25,402 bases of DNA from Limnohabitans sp. (lineage in GTDB: Bacteria; Planctomycetota; Phycisphaerae; Phycisphaerales; SM1A02), in assembly GCA_030054275.1 (NCBI GenBank), contig JASGCF010000007.1, positions 1,538 through 26,939 of the forward strand, written 5' to 3'. The position numbers and the translations under genes are program-made. The notes under the pieces were generated by a model. The model was not told where the DNA came from. It saw only the letters and a list, made by a program, of their open reading frames with translations, and ran no database searches. Numbering within the stretch: position 1 is the stretch's first letter; each line of letters starts with the position of its first letter. Positions 15,177 to 23,735 of the stretch are shown piece after piece.

Positions 15177-16047
15177 ACGATGGCAACTGCGAGACGAGCA
15201 CGCCAAAAAGCATCAGCGCTGCACCAGCGTATTGCTGACTTGTTGGTCGTTCCGCGAGAAAGAGAATCCCCGCGATCATGCCAAAAACGCTTTCAAGCGA
15301 AAGAATGAGCGCTGTATGCGTGGGTGGCGCTTTCTTCTGCGCCACAACTTGCAGCGTGAACGCAACGGCCACGGGAAGTATCGCGCCGTAGAGCAATGCC
15401 CACTTGGCAAGCAGCACTTGCTCGTGCCGAAGATCGCCGCGTGCAAACGCGATTGCAAGCGCACCGACTCCCGTCATCCCGAGTTGAATGAGGGACAGTC
15501 GAATGGGCTCTGCGTCTTTCGAATAGAAGCCGACGATCACCACATGAAACGCCCAAAGCACAGCGCAGAGCAAAACCCAAGGATCGCCGGCATTGATGTG
15601 AAAGTCGCTATTGATACCGAGAAGGCCGAGTCCGACAACGGCCAATGCAACGCCAAGCCAAACGCGCCAATCAAGCCGATGTCGTGTGACAGCGATGGCG
15701 ATGAATGGCACGAACACGACATACAGACTTGTGATGAATGCGCCGTTCGATGCTGTTGTTTCGGCGAGTCCGTGCTGTTGCGCATTCGCTGCGAACATCA
15801 TTGCGAGGCCCGCGAAGATGCCGCCTTTGAGTGTCGCGCTGCGCGAGGTCTTGCGATCAACATGCGTTGGCCACGGCGCAATGGCGAGAAGCGGCAACAA
15901 GAGCAGTGTGCCGAGTGTGAAGCGAAGACCGGTGTAGGCGAACGCGTGTAGGTGTGCGCTACCCAAGCGTTGCGCAACAAAACCCGAGCCCCAAATCACG
16001 GCGGCTGCGAGCAACAAAAGGTCTGCGCGAAGCGTGGTCAGTCGCAT
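15148..16047 (-). CDS. DMT-superfamily (EamA) permease
   Basis: 299 residues from ATG 16047; the longer open frame overlaps the fucosidase gene and is not used. About ten hydrophobic segments in two halves, each starting with an EamA-type pattern (LLLLAAAVIWGSGFVAQRLG at the N-terminus; WVLLCAVLWAFHVVIVGFYS in the middle). The second half ends with LILSLESVFGMIAGILFLAE and the ALMLFGVLVSQ helix. These are inner-membrane carriers or exporters of small metabolites; the substrate is not predictable here. It starts 4 bp after the alpha-L-fucosidase stop, so the two are very likely co-transcribed. Confidence 0.92.
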   Translation of the reverse strand: MRLTTLRADLLLLAAAVIWGSGFVAQRLGSAHLHAFAYTGLRFTLGTLLLLPLLAIAPWPTHVDRKTSRSATLKGGIFAGLAMMFAANAQQHGLAETTASNGAFITSLYVVFVPFIAIAVTRHRLDWRVWLGVALAVVGLGLLGINSDFHINAGDPWVLLCAVLWAFHVVIVGFYSKDAEPIRLSLIQLGMTGVGALAIAFARGDLRHEQVLLAKWALLYGAILPVAVAFTLQVVAQKKAPPTHTALILSLESVFGMIAGILFLAERPTSQQYAGAALMLFGVLVSQLPSFTTASQREP

Positions 16048-16051
16048 CGCG

Positions 16052-18193
16052 TCAGTTCTTCCACGCCGTTGCTGGAACGACAACTTTCTTCGCGGACGCT
16101 GGCGTGACCCAAGACACGCGCAAGAGATCTTGTCCGGCAGCTTCGAACATGCGGACTTCGACTGGATGCATCCCTTTCTCAAGGGCGATCGCGCCCGATT
16201 TCTCTGTCGCGCTGTGTGGGCCGTCGTTGTCAACCACAACTTTGCCGTGAAGCAGCATCACAGAGCCGTCGTCAGAATCAACAAAGAAGCGATACACGCC
16301 CGTCTCCGGAACATCGATGAAACCTTGGAAAACAAGACCGAAGTTCTCTTCGCGCGGTTTGACGGTGACGGACGGTTCCGGCGCGACGCCTTCGCCAACC
16401 TTTTTCGCTTTCAGAATCTCTGCGCAGGTTTTGATCGTCTCGGGAACCTCGTACGCGGCGAAGCGCAGACCTGGATCCGCCTTCAGCGTTTGCACGGCTG
16501 TCACGGGAACAAGCGCTTCAAATCGGCGCGCAACCGCGCGCGTGACCGGATGTTGGCCAAGGAAGCCGCGGGCCTTCACCGTCGCCGTTTGCGAGAGCGT
16601 GATTGGTGTTCCAGCTGGCGTACTTGACGCGACGGGTTCACTTCCATCGGTGGTGTAACGGTATGTCACCTTCGACGCTGGCTGCTTCACATCGACTTCG
16701 AGTGAGCCTGTGAAGCGATCGTCGGCTGCGACGATCTCGGGCAACGCAGCGACGGCGAGCGGTTCTGCAAGATCAACAGCGACCACGGTTGCGATTGGGT
16801 TGAGCGGTTCGACCGGCAAGTTGAACACGATCGAGTCGCCAGCGCGCTCCGACGGCCACAGATTGCGCGTGCGTTGTCCGAGGATTTGCACGGCGCGCGG
16901 CTCACTCAAGAGGCCCGACAGTCGCAACTTGCCATCCGCGGGCCAATCAAAGACATGCAAGTACAGGCGGTCGCTGCCGTCCTCGTTTTTTGCGCGCGTG
17001 ATGCGGCCCCACGACGGCGGCTCGGGGAACGGATTCGCCTGCGTGTCGTAGATCGCGCGACTATTCGTCTTCATCCACGCGCCCATCGCGGCAAGGCGTT
17101 CGACACTCGCGCTTGGAATCTCGCCTTCGCCGGTCGGTCCAACATTCAACAAGAAGTTGCCGCCCTTCGACGCAATGTCGATCAACTTGCGCACCAAGTC
17201 TTCGGTCGACTTCCAGTTCTGGTCGTACTTCTTGTAGCCCCATGTGTCGTTCATGGTCATGCAGGTTTCCCAATCAACGCCCGCGGGCAAACCTGTCGCT
17301 GGGATTTGCTGTTCAGGCGTGCCGTAATCACCGCGGTAATCGCCCTCGCGCGTGATCCCTTCCATGCCCGATCGACCTGTATCGACGCGATTGTTGATGA
17401 TGATGTCGGCATCGAGCGCGCGGCAATAGTCGTAGAGATCCTTACCCATCTCGTGCGTCCATGTGCCTTCCCATTCGCCGTCAAACCACAGAATGCCGAC
17501 ATCGCCATACTTGCCCGAGGTCAACTCCTTGAGTTGCCCCTTCATGTGTGCGATGTAGCGCTGGTAGTCGGCGCCGTCGCTCGATCGCGTGTCCCACGCG
17601 CGACGCGGCAAGTAATCGGGATGGTGCCAATCCATGATCGAGTGGTAGAAACACAAGCGAATTCCCGCGTCCGTGCACGCGTCTGCAAGTTCCTTCAGCG
17701 GATCACGCGGCGCGAACGGCGAATTCGCAACATCCCACTCGGTGAGCGCGGAATCCCACAAGCAGAAGCCATCGTGGTGCTTCGAAGTGATGACGATGTA
17801 TTTCATCCCCGCGTTCTTCGCGATCTCAACCCACGCCTTCGCATCAAACTTCACAGGGTTGAATTGCTTCTGCAGAACGGCGTAATCCTCGGGCTTGATC
17901 TGCGCATTTGACAGGAGCCATTCGCCGATGCCTGGGACGCGACGACCGTTCCACTCACCAGCCGCGGTTGCGTAGAGACCCCAGTGAATGAACATGCCGA
18001 ACTTCGCGTCGCGGAACCACTGCATGCGTGCGTCGTGTTGTTCGGGTGTTTCGTTGACGAGATTGACGCCGCCGTAGCGGGGAAGTTCTTGCTGCGCAGT
18101 CGCTGGGGCTGTGAGCGAGGCACAGAGAAGCGCGAGCGAAACAGGAGAGACGAACAAGATTTCTCGAAGCAGCTGGTTGCGCATGGCGCGCAT
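16052..18193 (-). CDS. Alpha-L-fucosidase (GH29) with PA14 domain
   Basis: 713 residues with a signal peptide ending near ATAQ (about 34); ATG 18184 is an alternative start. The GH29 catalytic domain spans about 45-390: FGMFIHWGLYATAAGEW (HWG 70-72), SKHHDGFCLWDS (KHHDGF 138-143), nucleophile D238 in ILWFDGEWEGTW, and NFLLNVGPTGEGEIP at the end of the barrel. A beta-sandwich follows to about 480. A chitobiase-type segment (VTYRYTTDGSEP) covers 505-560. A PA14 domain covers about 575-700 (YRFFVDSDDGSVMLLHGK), which usually binds glycans. The enzyme hydrolyses terminal alpha-L-fucose from glycans outside the cytoplasm, unlike its degenerate relative at 7046-8809. The downstream DMT permease starts 4 bp later. 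Confidence 0.95.
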   Translation of the reverse strand: MRAMRNQLLREILFVSPVSLALLCASLTAPATAQQELPRYGGVNLVNETPEQHDARMQWFRDAKFGMFIHWGLYATAAGEWNGRRVPGIGEWLLSNAQIKPEDYAVLQKQFNPVKFDAKAWVEIAKNAGMKYIVITSKHHDGFCLWDSALTEWDVANSPFAPRDPLKELADACTDAGIRLCFYHSIMDWHHPDYLPRRAWDTRSSDGADYQRYIAHMKGQLKELTSGKYGDVGILWFDGEWEGTWTHEMGKDLYDYCRALDADIIINNRVDTGRSGMEGITREGDYRGDYGTPEQQIPATGLPAGVDWETCMTMNDTWGYKKYDQNWKSTEDLVRKLIDIASKGGNFLLNVGPTGEGEIPSASVERLAAMGAWMKTNSRAIYDTQANPFPEPPSWGRITRAKNEDGSDRLYLHVFDWPADGKLRLSGLLSEPRAVQILGQRTRNLWPSERAGDSIVFNLPVEPLNPIATVVAVDLAEPLAVAALPEIVAADDRFTGSLEVDVKQPASKVTYRYTTDGSEPVASSTPAGTPITLSQTATVKARGFLGQHPVTRAVARRFEALVPVTAVQTLKADPGLRFAAYEVPETIKTCAEILKAKKVGEGVAPEPSVTVKPREENFGLVFQGFIDVPETGVYRFFVDSDDGSVMLLHGKVVVDNDGPHSATEKSGAIALEKGMHPVEVRMFEAAGQDLLRVSWVTPASAKKVVVPATAWKN

Positions 18194-18227
18194 GGTACGG
18201 GCCGCGTTCGGCGGCTACCTTGCTGCG

Positions 18228-18833
18228 ATGTCGACCGCGAAGGATCTTGTCAAAACCGAGCGCCGCATCTTCGTGACGGCGGACACGCACTTTCGCCACG
18301 CGGAGGCGCTCTCGATTTTCGGTCGGCCGTTTGCGTCGGTCGATGCCATGGATGACGCGCTGATTGGCGCGATCAACGAGGTCGTTGGTCCGAAGGATGT
18401 CCTTGTCCATCTCGGTGATTTCATGGTGAAAGGCGGCGGACGCGCGTGGGACGAGACCGAACTTGCGCACGCGGAACGACTGCGCGATCGCATCGCGTGC
18501 AGGCGCATCCATCTCCTGCGCGGCAATCACGACCCGCAGGGCGAGAAGCGCTTCGACAAACTCTTTGAGTCGGTTGACGACATCATCAGCGCGCGCGGGA
18601 TCGCTGGCGTCGACGAGCGGATCGTGATGTTTCACTACCCGATCGATCAGTGGCAAGGGCGACCGAACGGCGGCTTTCACCTGCACGGACATGTGCACGG
18701 CCACGGCATGAAAGTCGCGCGCCGCCACGATGTCGGCGTCGATGTGCGTGAGAATGCCATGCGCCCACGCGCACTGGTCGACCTCATCGCAACACTGCGG
18801 AACGAGCCGCCGACCGGATTCGTGCGCGCGTGA
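18228..18833 (+). CDS. Calcineurin-type metallophosphoesterase
   Basis: 201 residues from ATG 18228; an upstream in-frame start would overlap the divergent fucosidase signal-peptide region. Metal-binding motifs appear in order: DTH (19-21), GD (63-64), GNHD (99-102), H136 in MFHYP, and HGHVHGH (153-159). The layout with FGRPFASVDAMDDALI after the first motif is that of the small COG4186-type phosphoesterases (inference). It is a cytoplasmic hydrolase of a phosphomono- or diester; the natural substrate is unknown. It is divergent from the fucosidase gene with only 34 bp between the start codons. Confidence 0.92.
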   Translation: MSTAKDLVKTERRIFVTADTHFRHAEALSIFGRPFASVDAMDDALIGAINEVVGPKDVLVHLGDFMVKGGGRAWDETELAHAERLRDRIACRRIHLLRGNHDPQGEKRFDKLFESVDDIISARGIAGVDERIVMFHYPIDQWQGRPNGGFHLHGHVHGHGMKVARRHDVGVDVRENAMRPRALVDLIATLRNEPPTGFVRA

Positions 18834-18839
18834 TCAAGG

Positions 18840-19152
18840 TCACGGCAGGTACGGCCCCTCATCGCCGAGAACGATCGAGATGTCCTGTGCGTTCACAGAA
18901 CCGTTACGAGTGGTGTCGCTTGAACAACGGATCTTCCTGCGCTGTACTTCGGATCACGGTCGAAGCGACAGCCTTCGTTGCCTCGCGTCGTGTACTCATG
19001 GAAGGGTTTGATTGTTGTTCCAGTACTACTCCAACGAGACGACTTTCGGATGGCAATTTCGACGGTGGCTGCAACCTCAATCTCGCAGCGGTCGTCATTC
19101 GTCGGCCCTTCGTCACTGAGCGGTATCACGATACGAGCATCCTGCCCATGTG
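18840..19152 (-). pseudogene. Decayed duplicate of a VWA-dockerin C-terminus
   Basis: On the minus strand from about 19152 the frame reads DARIVIPLSDEGPTNDDRC, then a stretch ending IRKSSRW. It aligns with AITIMVILSDEGAELGSDDS and the SRSKEW that follows in the intact gene next door. Near its end CRFDRD matches the first dockerin repeat (CPADFNRDG). The second dockerin repeat is in another frame: DTTRNGSVNAQDISIVLGD (18917 downward), followed by a Leu-Pro-stop at 18840-18842, mirroring the intact ending. So the fragment carries at least one frameshift and internal loss, and has no start. It begins 17 bp after the stop of the intact gene, suggesting a partial tandem duplication or the remains of a third family member. 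Confidence 0.68.
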
Positions 19153-19167
19153 ATCGAGCGACTCAAC

Positions 19168-21090
19168 TCACGGACACTCGCCCCAAGCATCTAACACGAG
19201 CGACAGATCTTCTGCGTTGGTGGTCCCATCACCATTGACATCGCCGCCCGCAGCACCCCACGCGCCGAGGACCGTCGAGAGATCTGCGGCGGTCACAGAG
19301 CCATCTCTGTTGAAATCTGCTGGGCATGCAGCAGCGTTTCGTGGCGATGCCTCAATAGCGGCGCGAATCTTGGAGAGCATGTCTGCCACGATCGTTGGTC
19401 GCGACTCTGGCGTTGCTAGAGACTGCGCGTCAACAACGGCGCCGCCGGTTTGCTCCGCGAGGAGATTCATAAGCCGAGGAGCGTTCAACTCAAGTGAGTA
19501 GTTGCAATCCGTCGAATCCGGAAACGCAACTGGCACATGCACCACTCCCCATTCCTTGCTTCTTGAGGCGGCGTTCACGGTCGCCAGATAGTCTGCATCA
19601 TCGCACGGGGAGTCGTCGGAACCCAATTCCGCTCCTTCGTCGCTCAGTATCACCATGATGGTGATCGCGGCTCGCGGCGTCCAATCGATATCGAGCTCCC
19701 CGTCGTTGTTGGCATCGGGTGAGATGAAGTTTGGGTCGGCTATGAGCGCTGCTCCGTCTCCCCAATCTTCACGGGACTGGACTTCACGCTCGACATCACC
19801 GCAGGAAGGAACGAGCGTGGTGTCTTGGATGAGATGTAAACCGTCCAGTTCAGGGCATTGATTTTCCTGAGAATAGAGTGTCGTCACGAGATCAAACCAA
19901 TGCACCTCAAGGTCAAATTCATTCCGAAGTGTTTGGGCAACTGGCGTGAGGACCTCCGAACAGAAGATGGGCAGGTCTTGCATCGAAGCTGAGTTGTCTG
20001 CGATCAACAAAAGATCGACAGGCAGTGCGCCGCTTGCTGCGCGAACCATGGGAAACTCGCACTCATCCGGCACGCGGGTTTGATTGACATCGCGTGAGAT
20101 TCCTTGCGCGATATCTAGGGTGTCCTCTTGGCCGTTGTTATTGCAGTCAAATTTCGCCTCGGGCACGCATCCGTCGCATGCCGTGCGCATGGTCCTGACG
20201 GCGATTTGTCCTCCCCCTGCGTAGAGTGCGCTCGCTGGGCCGATGGTGGTGGGGACCGCCATTTCATTCGAGCCACCCCAGCGCACCACCGTGCCATCGG
20301 ATCGCAGCGCAGCGGTGAAATCAATACCGGCGGCAATATTGGTCGCACTGACGGACTGCGACCAGTTCGTGGTGCCGAATCCCCAATGCCGTACGGTGCC
20401 GTTGGCGAGAATCGCGGAGATGTGCTGATCGCCGGCGGTGACTGCTGAGACGGCCGGCGGATTTGCCCCAAGCGCTGGTGGCGCCCCAAGGCCCCATGCG
20501 ACGATCCTGCCATCAGTGCTTCGACGCGCTACAGCCAAGTATTCACCGGCGTCCATCTGCGATGCAATGAGTTGTATTGGGGTTGACGACAACAGTTCGT
20601 AATCATCGCTTCCCCAGCCGACGATGACTCCATCGTTTTTTCGAACGAAGGAAGTGTTCCCACCGGCAGAGATTTGTGCCGCACCTTGTAGTCCCTTCGG
20701 CACCTGACATTGGCCGAAACTGTCGTTTCCCCAACAACGCACCGAACCGTTCGATAGGAGCGCCATGTTGTGAGCGCCACCCGCCGCGATCGCTATGGCG
20801 GGACCAAGGTCTCTGGGAATACCACATGCCGCCGAATCAACACCTGACCCAACACTACAGCCGTACGCGTGCAAGGTGCCGTCGTTGAGGAGTATCAGCG
20901 TGTGCCCGAAACCGAATTCCATCGACGCGATACGACCATCGTTGATGGGGTCGATGCAGTAGTTGAAGTGCGCGAATCCCCAGCCATAGACGCGTTCGAC
21001 CTGTTGCGTATTTGCATGCGACGATGTCTGCGCCCACATCGTGGTGATGATGGATCCGGCGAGAATGATTGATTTGTTCGAGCTGTACAT
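19168..21090 (-). CDS. Secreted RCC1-repeat / EF-hand-like / VWA / dockerin-like mosaic protein
   Basis: 640 residues from ATG 21090 (MYSSNKSIILAGSIITTMWA, signal peptide). About 35-310 holds six or so RCC1-like repeats (YGWGFAHFN, VRCWGNDSFGQC, IVAWGLGAPP, VRHWGFGTTN, VVRWGGSNE, each with an AGG.H or AGD.H turn), forming a beta-propeller or part of one. About 315-360 is a Cys- and Asp-rich linker (FDCNNNGQEDTLDIAQG, VPDEC) of the calcium-binding type seen in planctomycete surface proteins. About 370-580 is a von Willebrand A domain with the MIDAS motif DNSAS and a second metal site near ILSDEG. The last 55 residues hold two DxNxDG dockerin-like repeats ending in Cys-Pro. It is probably secreted and cell-surface attached through the dockerin-like end, binding a protein or glycan. 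The partner is unknown. Confidence 0.88.
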   Translation of the reverse strand: MYSSNKSIILAGSIITTMWAQTSSHANTQQVERVYGWGFAHFNYCIDPINDGRIASMEFGFGHTLILLNDGTLHAYGCSVGSGVDSAACGIPRDLGPAIAIAAGGAHNMALLSNGSVRCWGNDSFGQCQVPKGLQGAAQISAGGNTSFVRKNDGVIVGWGSDDYELLSSTPIQLIASQMDAGEYLAVARRSTDGRIVAWGLGAPPALGANPPAVSAVTAGDQHISAILANGTVRHWGFGTTNWSQSVSATNIAAGIDFTAALRSDGTVVRWGGSNEMAVPTTIGPASALYAGGGQIAVRTMRTACDGCVPEAKFDCNNNGQEDTLDIAQGISRDVNQTRVPDECEFPMVRAASGALPVDLLLIADNSASMQDLPIFCSEVLTPVAQTLRNEFDLEVHWFDLVTTLYSQENQCPELDGLHLIQDTTLVPSCGDVEREVQSREDWGDGAALIADPNFISPDANNDGELDIDWTPRAAITIMVILSDEGAELGSDDSPCDDADYLATVNAASRSKEWGVVHVPVAFPDSTDCNYSLELNAPRLMNLLAEQTGGAVVDAQSLATPESRPTIVADMLSKIRAAIEASPRNAAACPADFNRDGSVTAADLSTVLGAWGAAGGDVNGDGTTNAEDLSLVLDAWGECP

Positions 21091-21230
21091 GATGTTGGGC
21101 TCTCTTATGTTTGGTCGAGCATCGCAAAAGAAATGTTGACTCTTGCTGAAATGAATCTCCGACTCATTTGTGTTGTCCGCGCATTCCAAGGCGTCAATGG
21201 CACGCGTCAAGATGGAAAGTTAGGTATTGC

Positions 21231-21265
21231 AAAAAAATGAGTGACGCGGTGTCGCGCGTCACTCA
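21231..21265 (-). terminator. Rho-independent terminator of the RCC1-dockerin gene
   Basis: tgagtgacgcg (21238-21248) pairs perfectly with cgcgtcactca (21255-21265), 11 bp, loop gtgtcg. On the minus strand it is followed by seven T residues (21231-21237). It is 77 nt past the stop codon of the gene at 21342. Confidence 0.93.
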
Positions 21266-21341
21266 AGTTGGATAGTGCTTCACGATTTGTGCAGACTCAG
21301 GCACTTTTTCAGCCCGAGTCAGCAGAATAAGAATGTGCCCG

Positions 21342-22463
21342 TCACGGACACACGCCCCACGATGACAGCAAGATCCCAAGATCTGCACCGTCCGCGACAC
21401 CATCGCAGTTGAGGTCACCGGCGCCTGTCGCCCAACCCGAGAGCATGAGCGCGACATCGCTTGCGCTCACGACGCCGTCGCCATCGAGATCCGCAGGGCA
21501 AGCGCTGTGCACCACCGTGTGGCGATATCCCGCAGAAATCCCCGCGATCGTGGGCAAGCCTATCGGCACAGTCGATTGCCCTGACGCGTTGTCGCCCCAA
21601 CACACAACCGTTCCCGTTGCAGTAAGCGCAACCGAGTGCACGCCGCCGGCAGCGACCGCTGTGACGCCGGTAAGTCCAGCAGGCACATTGCACTGACCGT
21701 GTGCGTTGTCGCCCCATGCGAGCACATTGCCGGCAGCATTGAACGCCAACGAATGCGCGAATCCAGCAGCAATGCCTTGCATGAACAACGGCGTAACACC
21801 TGTTTGTCCAGCAACATTGCTTCCCCAGCCATACACGCGGCCGTTCGCATCGATCGCAAGCGTGTGATAGCCGCCTGCGCTCACGCCAACCATTGTTGGA
21901 AGCGTTGCGGGAACCGCGCATTGTCCGCGACTATTGTCGCCCCAGCACACGACGCCCGTGCTCGTGAGCGCGGCTGTGTGGAATCCGCCGGCAGAGAGTG
22001 TGAAGGCCACGCCCACTCCAAGGGGTACATTCAGTTGGCCGTACGAGTTGTCGCCCCAACAGGCGATGCCACCGTTCCCGTCAATGCAAGCAGTGTGTAT
22101 GCCGCCAGCGGACAGCGCGGTCGCGAGTGTCAGTGTCGGCGGAACATTGCACTGACCGAACGAGTTGTCGCCCCACAGCCGAATCGCGCCACACGAATGG
22201 AGCGCACCCGAATGGAGTCCGCCAGCGGTTGAACTTGTGATCGGGCCCATCACGGGAGGCGTGACCTGCCCAGCACCGTTGTTGCCCCATGCAGAAACCT
22301 GCGCAGAAACAACCGAACTTGCGGCCGAACTCATTACACATACAAGCCCTACGCAAGTCAAAGAACGGTTCGATCCTGCCAACGCTGTCGGACGCGTCGC
22401 AACGCTCTTTTCCAGACCCTGCCACAGACTCTTCCAAGGACTCTTCCAAGGACTCTTCTTCAT
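21342..22463 (-). CDS. Secreted RCC1-repeat protein with dockerin-like C-terminus
   Basis: 373 residues from ATG 22463, with GGAGG 5 nt upstream. An unusually long, basic n-region (MKKSPWKSPWKSLWQGLEKS) leads to the signal-peptide core LTCVGLVCVMSSAASSVVSA. Residues about 55-315 are six to seven RCC1-like units of about 46 residues with the core WGDNSxGQCNVP and a turn AGGxHTxAL, likely one beta-propeller. The last 53 residues are two dockerin-like calcium loops (DLDGDGVVSASD and DLNCDGVADGAD) ending in Cys-Pro, the arrangement seen on many Phycisphaerae secreted proteins. It shares repeats and tail with the gene immediately downstream (19168-21090), but has no VWA domain and its own terminator separates them. 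RCC1 propellers in bacteria are mostly of unknown ligand. Confidence 0.9.
   Translation of the reverse strand: MKKSPWKSPWKSLWQGLEKSVATRPTALAGSNRSLTCVGLVCVMSSAASSVVSAQVSAWGNNGAGQVTPPVMGPITSSTAGGLHSGALHSCGAIRLWGDNSFGQCNVPPTLTLATALSAGGIHTACIDGNGGIACWGDNSYGQLNVPLGVGVAFTLSAGGFHTAALTSTGVVCWGDNSRGQCAVPATLPTMVGVSAGGYHTLAIDANGRVYGWGSNVAGQTGVTPLFMQGIAAGFAHSLAFNAAGNVLAWGDNAHGQCNVPAGLTGVTAVAAGGVHSVALTATGTVVCWGDNASGQSTVPIGLPTIAGISAGYRHTVVHSACPADLDGDGVVSASDVALMLSGWATGAGDLNCDGVADGADLGILLSSWGVCP
22428..22456 (-). repeat. 12-bp coding tandem repeat at the start of the RCC1 gene
   Basis: The plus-strand unit actcttccaagg occurs twice exactly (22428-22439, 22440-22451) and then partly. It encodes KSPW-KSPW-KSLW just after the start codon, so copy number would alter only the n-region of the signal peptide. 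Confidence 0.75.
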
Positions 22464-22560
22464 GTAAACCTCCGGTAGAAGGCACAGCGGCATGCTGTGC
22501 GCACGAAGGCAGAGGCTTCAAAGAGCGAATCCGTACACGGGGCTAAAAATATTGGTGAAA

Positions 22561-22577
22561 CCGTAGGGTCGCTACGG
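22561..22577 (-). terminator. Possible weak terminator after the CHAD gene
   Basis: ccgtag and ctacgg form a 6-bp stem around ggtcg. On the minus strand it is followed by tttcaccaatattttt, an imperfect T-rich tract. It lies 23 nt after the stop of the CHAD protein. Confidence 0.4.
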
Positions 22578-22600
22578 AAAACTGCACCCGAAAAGAGCGG

Positions 22601-23626
22601 TCAATCGCGGCCGAATGCGCTTTGCAGTGCTTTGCGCACGGGCGCTCGTCGTACGCGAAGGAACGCACGGGCAGCGTCTTCCATGCGTGCCGCCGCCTCA
22701 AGACGCGCCAATCGCAGCGCGCTATCGATTGCACCAACCAACGGGCTGCCTGCAAGCTGGGCGCGCGCGCGCGTCATCTCTGCATCAAGAAGCGCCAAGT
22801 CGCGATCCTCACCAAGTGCAGAAGCGAGGCGCCGTGCACGAAGGCGAACGCGCACGATCGCTTGCGGCGTGTTCTCGCCGAACGCACGCAGTGTGATTGC
22901 AAGAAAGGACGCGCGTTTGCGACAGTCGTGCAATCGAGCCAAATCTGCAGCGTCGCTGGCGGTGGAAAGTGTGTCTGCAAGTTCGGCGCGACACGCCGTG
23001 AACTCGCGGAGCAGCACGCGTTCGCCGCGATCACTTCGGTCGTCACGCGCATGAAGTTGCGTGGTACCCGAGTGATTTGCGAGTCGCTCCACAGCATCTG
23101 CTGCAGCGCGCATCGTGCGTCGCGCACGCGCAATGGCGAGGTCAGAGTACTGCGACTCATCCTCGCGATCAAAATCACCAACGACCAAAGTTGCGAGCAG
23201 CACTGCACGCACAACTCTGCGTGATTCACTTTCCGCAAATCGCTCGGAGATGCGAACAATCGATCGTTGCAGCGCATCGCGATCGCGCAGCGGTCCCAAG
23301 ATCTGATTGGTCTTTGCAGCAAACTCAATGGCCGCGTCAGCAGTTGCGCCAGAGCCGCTGCGGCACAGCGCAGTCAGCGCACGAACCGCTTTCAGTTCTT
23401 TGCGTGCATGTCGCACTGCTTCGCGACGCGCTTGTGATCCGGCTGGATGCATCGATGCGCGTTGAATGGAATGTGTTGCAGCGTGCGCAGATGCGCGTAC
23501 CGCTGCGCGCAACTGGACCGCCGCGTCGAGCGTCGACGAGTCGTGTTCTTCGCGTGGTTCGTTCGAATCGTGCACGCTTTGACGATACCGCGACATCTCT
23601 TGAAGCGAATGCTCGCTGATGTGCAT
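22601..23626 (-). CDS. CHAD-domain protein
   Basis: 341 residues from ATG 23626; ATG 23596 is an equal alternative. It is all-helical and Arg/Ala-rich, with conserved histidines in helix caps. The first half has AVRHARKELKAVRALTALCR followed by NQILGPLRDRDALQRS (the usual H..RK..K..R and LG..RD..). The second half repeats the pattern with LARLHDCRKRASFLAITLRA and LASALGEDRDLALLDAEM. These paired patterns define the CHAD fold, which binds polyphosphate through its basic channel in characterised members. No CYTH (inorganic triphosphatase) domain is fused. A role in polyphosphate-linked storage or granules is likely by family, not shown here. It is divergent from proS. Confidence 0.88.
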   Translation of the reverse strand: MHISEHSLQEMSRYRQSVHDSNEPREEHDSSTLDAAVQLRAAVRASAHAATHSIQRASMHPAGSQARREAVRHARKELKAVRALTALCRSGSGATADAAIEFAAKTNQILGPLRDRDALQRSIVRISERFAESESRRVVRAVLLATLVVGDFDREDESQYSDLAIARARRTMRAAADAVERLANHSGTTQLHARDDRSDRGERVLLREFTACRAELADTLSTASDAADLARLHDCRKRASFLAITLRAFGENTPQAIVRVRLRARRLASALGEDRDLALLDAEMTRARAQLAGSPLVGAIDSALRLARLEAAARMEDAARAFLRVRRAPVRKALQSAFGRD

Positions 23627-23735
23627 CGCGAGAACTTCGCGAAATCACGGGAACTTTGATACCTTCTCGGGCCTTGCGCAGCATTTCCACGCGCAGGAAT
23701 CCGTCGTGCGAAGTTGCGCTGAAAAGTGAGTCACT

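Noticed and set aside
18830..19153. 107-residue plus-strand gene after the metallophosphoesterase
   Set aside because: Homology to the neighbouring VWA-dockerin gene is on the minus strand, so the plus-strand frame is a shadow of the decayed copy.
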